5,178 bases of DNA, taken from Candidatus Hermodarchaeota archaeon. GTDB taxonomy: Archaea > Asgardarchaeota > Hermodarchaeia > Hermodarchaeales > Hermodarchaeaceae. The notes below the pieces were generated by a model. The model ran no database searches. It worked only from the letters and a program-made list of their open reading frames with translations, and was not told the origin of the DNA. Positions within the stretch are counted from its first letter, which is position 1. Each line of letters starts with the position of its first letter. Shown one piece after another: positions 4,558-5,178 of the stretch. The stretch is taken from positions 1 to 5,178 of the forward strand of contig JAEOSV010000259.1 in the NCBI GenBank assembly GCA_016840185.1. Direction: 5' to 3'. The position numbers were made by a program, and so were the translations under genes.

Positions 4558-4824
4558 TTATTCGCCTCGTTGTCTGAGAAACCAAACAACGACAACAATG
4601 ACAATTCCCACAACAACGATTGCTACGATAACTAATAACCACTCGACAGGAAATGGAATTATGGGGGTAAGGACGGGTTCTTGTCGGGCGAAGTAGATAT
4701 CATGGTCAACACCATTGCGACCATCGGTCCAGACGATGCACATGTCACCATTTGGTGCCGGACGCATGCAGAAATAGTCACCCGGTCGGTCGAAGTATAA
4801 TGGGAAGCCTACTTCAGTAATCCG
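4558..4824 (-). pseudogene. C-terminal remnant of a cell-surface sialidase/BNR-type repeat protein with membrane anchor
   Basis: An open frame runs from 4824, just after an in-frame TAA at 4825-4827, to TAA 4558-4560. Its only ATG (4765-4767) lies inside a conserved stretch: the residues before it (FPLYFDRPGDYFC) continue naturally into MRPAPNGD. The motif VWTDGRNGVDHDIYFAR matches the repeated VW-D-R-G--DIYFAR unit of sialidase-like beta-propeller surface proteins. It is followed by a Pro-rich spacer, one very hydrophobic helix (VEWLLVIVAIVVVGIVIVVVVWFL) and the basic end RQRGE, so the product would be anchored with its N-terminal part outside. Such proteins normally have hundreds of residues and a signal peptide; here the N-terminal part is missing and no start lies upstream. 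I therefore read it as a decayed gene. A gene finder might call 4558-4767 as a 69-residue protein. A GC-rich hairpin and repeat copy D lie right at the broken end. The alternative is one frameshift in a gene whose upstream part is elsewhere. Confidence 0.65.
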
Positions 4825-4828
4825 TTAT

Positions 4829-4850
4829 GTGGCGAAGGGGCACTCGCCAC
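4829..4850. other. GC-rich hairpin at the broken end of the surface-protein remnant
   Basis: GTGGCGA (4829-4835) and TCGCCAC (4844-4850) are perfect complements around an eight-base loop AGGGGCAC. This is the most GC-rich inverted repeat in an AT-rich spacer. It starts two bases beyond the in-frame stop that ends the remnant's open frame. It may mark a rearrangement junction or be a structured leader element. Confidence 0.4.
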
Positions 4851-4865
4851 GAACACCAAAAACAC

Positions 4866-4899
4866 GACTTACAAAACCAAGCCTTTCTGAAATTCTTTC
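4866..4899 (+). repeat. Dispersed intergenic repeat, copy D (diverged)
   Basis: Over 34 bases it matches copy C (4458-4491) at 28 positions without gaps, including the run CCAAGCCTT. The following AGAAAAAGTTGT (4906-4917) also resembles the sequence after copy C. The orientation is the same as in the other copies. It lies between the surface-protein remnant and the divergent GNAT gene. A small hairpin, TTCTT/AAGAA, sits at its right end (about 4898-4909). Confidence 0.65.
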
Positions 4900-4994
4900 T
4901 TCTGAAGAAAAAGTTGTTGCCTAAAAAAATGTGCAGATTACACTGATTTTTTTGAAGGCAAAAATCCATAAACCCCGAATCATCTACAGCTTGC

Positions 4995-5178
4995 ATGCAA
5001 TTCTATCCTCAAAATGCGGCTGTTCCAAGAGAACTGCGAACGGAGGAATTACATATACGTCCTCTTAGAGTGAGTGATGCAGAGATTGACTATGCAGCAG
5101 TGATGGATAGTAAATCCATGCTACGGATAATGAGTCAGAGTACATGGCCATCAGATGATTTCACCTTAGAGATGAATA
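4995..5178 (+). CDS. GNAT-family N-acetyltransferase, N-terminal part (3' end outside window)
   Basis: From ATG 4995 an uninterrupted frame of 61 codons runs to the end of the window. The frame upstream is closed by TGA 4953-4955 and has no other start. The residues follow a known GNAT N-terminus: P-R-E-L-R-T-E-E-L-H-I-R-P-L (about 11-24), then V-S-D-A-E-I-D-Y-A-A-V-M (about 26-37), then S-T-W-P-S-D-D-F-T-L-E-M-N (about 49-61). In the family the first two form strand 1 and helix 1, and W-P-x-D-D/E-F-T-L-E-x-N leads into helix 2. The acetyl-CoA loop would lie beyond the window edge, so catalysis cannot be checked. It is a different GNAT subfamily from the tandem protein at 2176-3072. No Shine-Dalgarno sequence precedes the ATG. 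The start codon sits in the centre of the palindrome TTGCATGCAA (4991-5000), and an AT run at about 4920-4930 is a weak TATA candidate. The gene diverges from the surface-protein remnant. Confidence 0.8.
   Translation, partial: MQFYPQNAAVPRELRTEELHIRPLRVSDAEIDYAAVMDSKSMLRIMSQSTWPSDDFTLEMN

Noticed and set aside
4457..4642. Minus-strand open frame of 61 codons ending in FSKAWVCE
   Set aside because: It is out of frame with the anchored surface-protein remnant that overlaps it. Its N-terminal part is a frame-shifted reading of the membrane anchor, and its end is simply repeat copy C.
4814..4996. Minus-strand open frame of 60 codons covering repeat copy D
   Set aside because: Low-complexity Phe/Lys/Cys composition, no domain, and it overlaps the promoter region of the divergent GNAT gene. 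It is explained by the repeat and chance.

Overview
This is most likely a piece of an archaeal chromosome, possibly from an Asgard lineage such as Thorarchaeia. The rank is inference. The domain call rests on AT-rich TATA-like boxes with purine-rich BRE-like flanks close upstream of several genes, T-tract terminators, occasional GGTGA/AGGT ribosome binding sites, and gene content: an anchored sialidase-type repeat surface protein, an aKMT/FAM173-like methyltransferase, and several small multi-pass membrane proteins. There are no RNA genes, CRISPR arrays, or transposase or integrase genes.

Layout. The left third is read rightward: the C-terminal tail of a membrane protein (to 116), a HEAT-repeat protein (216-740) and a small Trp-rich membrane protein (about 830-1198). 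A convergent junction with small hairpins (about 1199-1336) separates these from a leftward run: a membrane-anchored methyltransferase (1326-1862), a tandem-GNAT acetyltransferase (2176-3072), a six-helix membrane protein (3525-4103) and the decayed C-terminal end of an anchored surface protein (4558-4824). At the right edge a rightward GNAT gene begins at 4995 and runs out of the window. None of the leftward genes overlap. Each has its own promoter-like sequence and a long spacer of 300-450 bases, so they look like independent transcription units rather than an operon. I see no shared pathway linking them.

The most unusual feature is in the spacers. A dispersed repeat of about 35-55 bases, with a 19-base core identical in three copies (2048-2066, 3242-3260, 4455-4473) and a diverged fourth copy (about 4866-4899), occurs once in each spacer of the leftward run, always in the same orientation. 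It is absent from the rightward gene spacers and from the convergent junction. Its role is unknown. A 3'-end/termination element, a small non-autonomous mobile element or a regulatory site are all possible. One copy is bracketed by a direct repeat, and the fourth lies beside the broken end of the surface-protein remnant. A second, shorter palindromic motif (TTCTAAA-n-AGAATA type) lies upstream of the promoters of both the tandem-GNAT and the six-helix genes.
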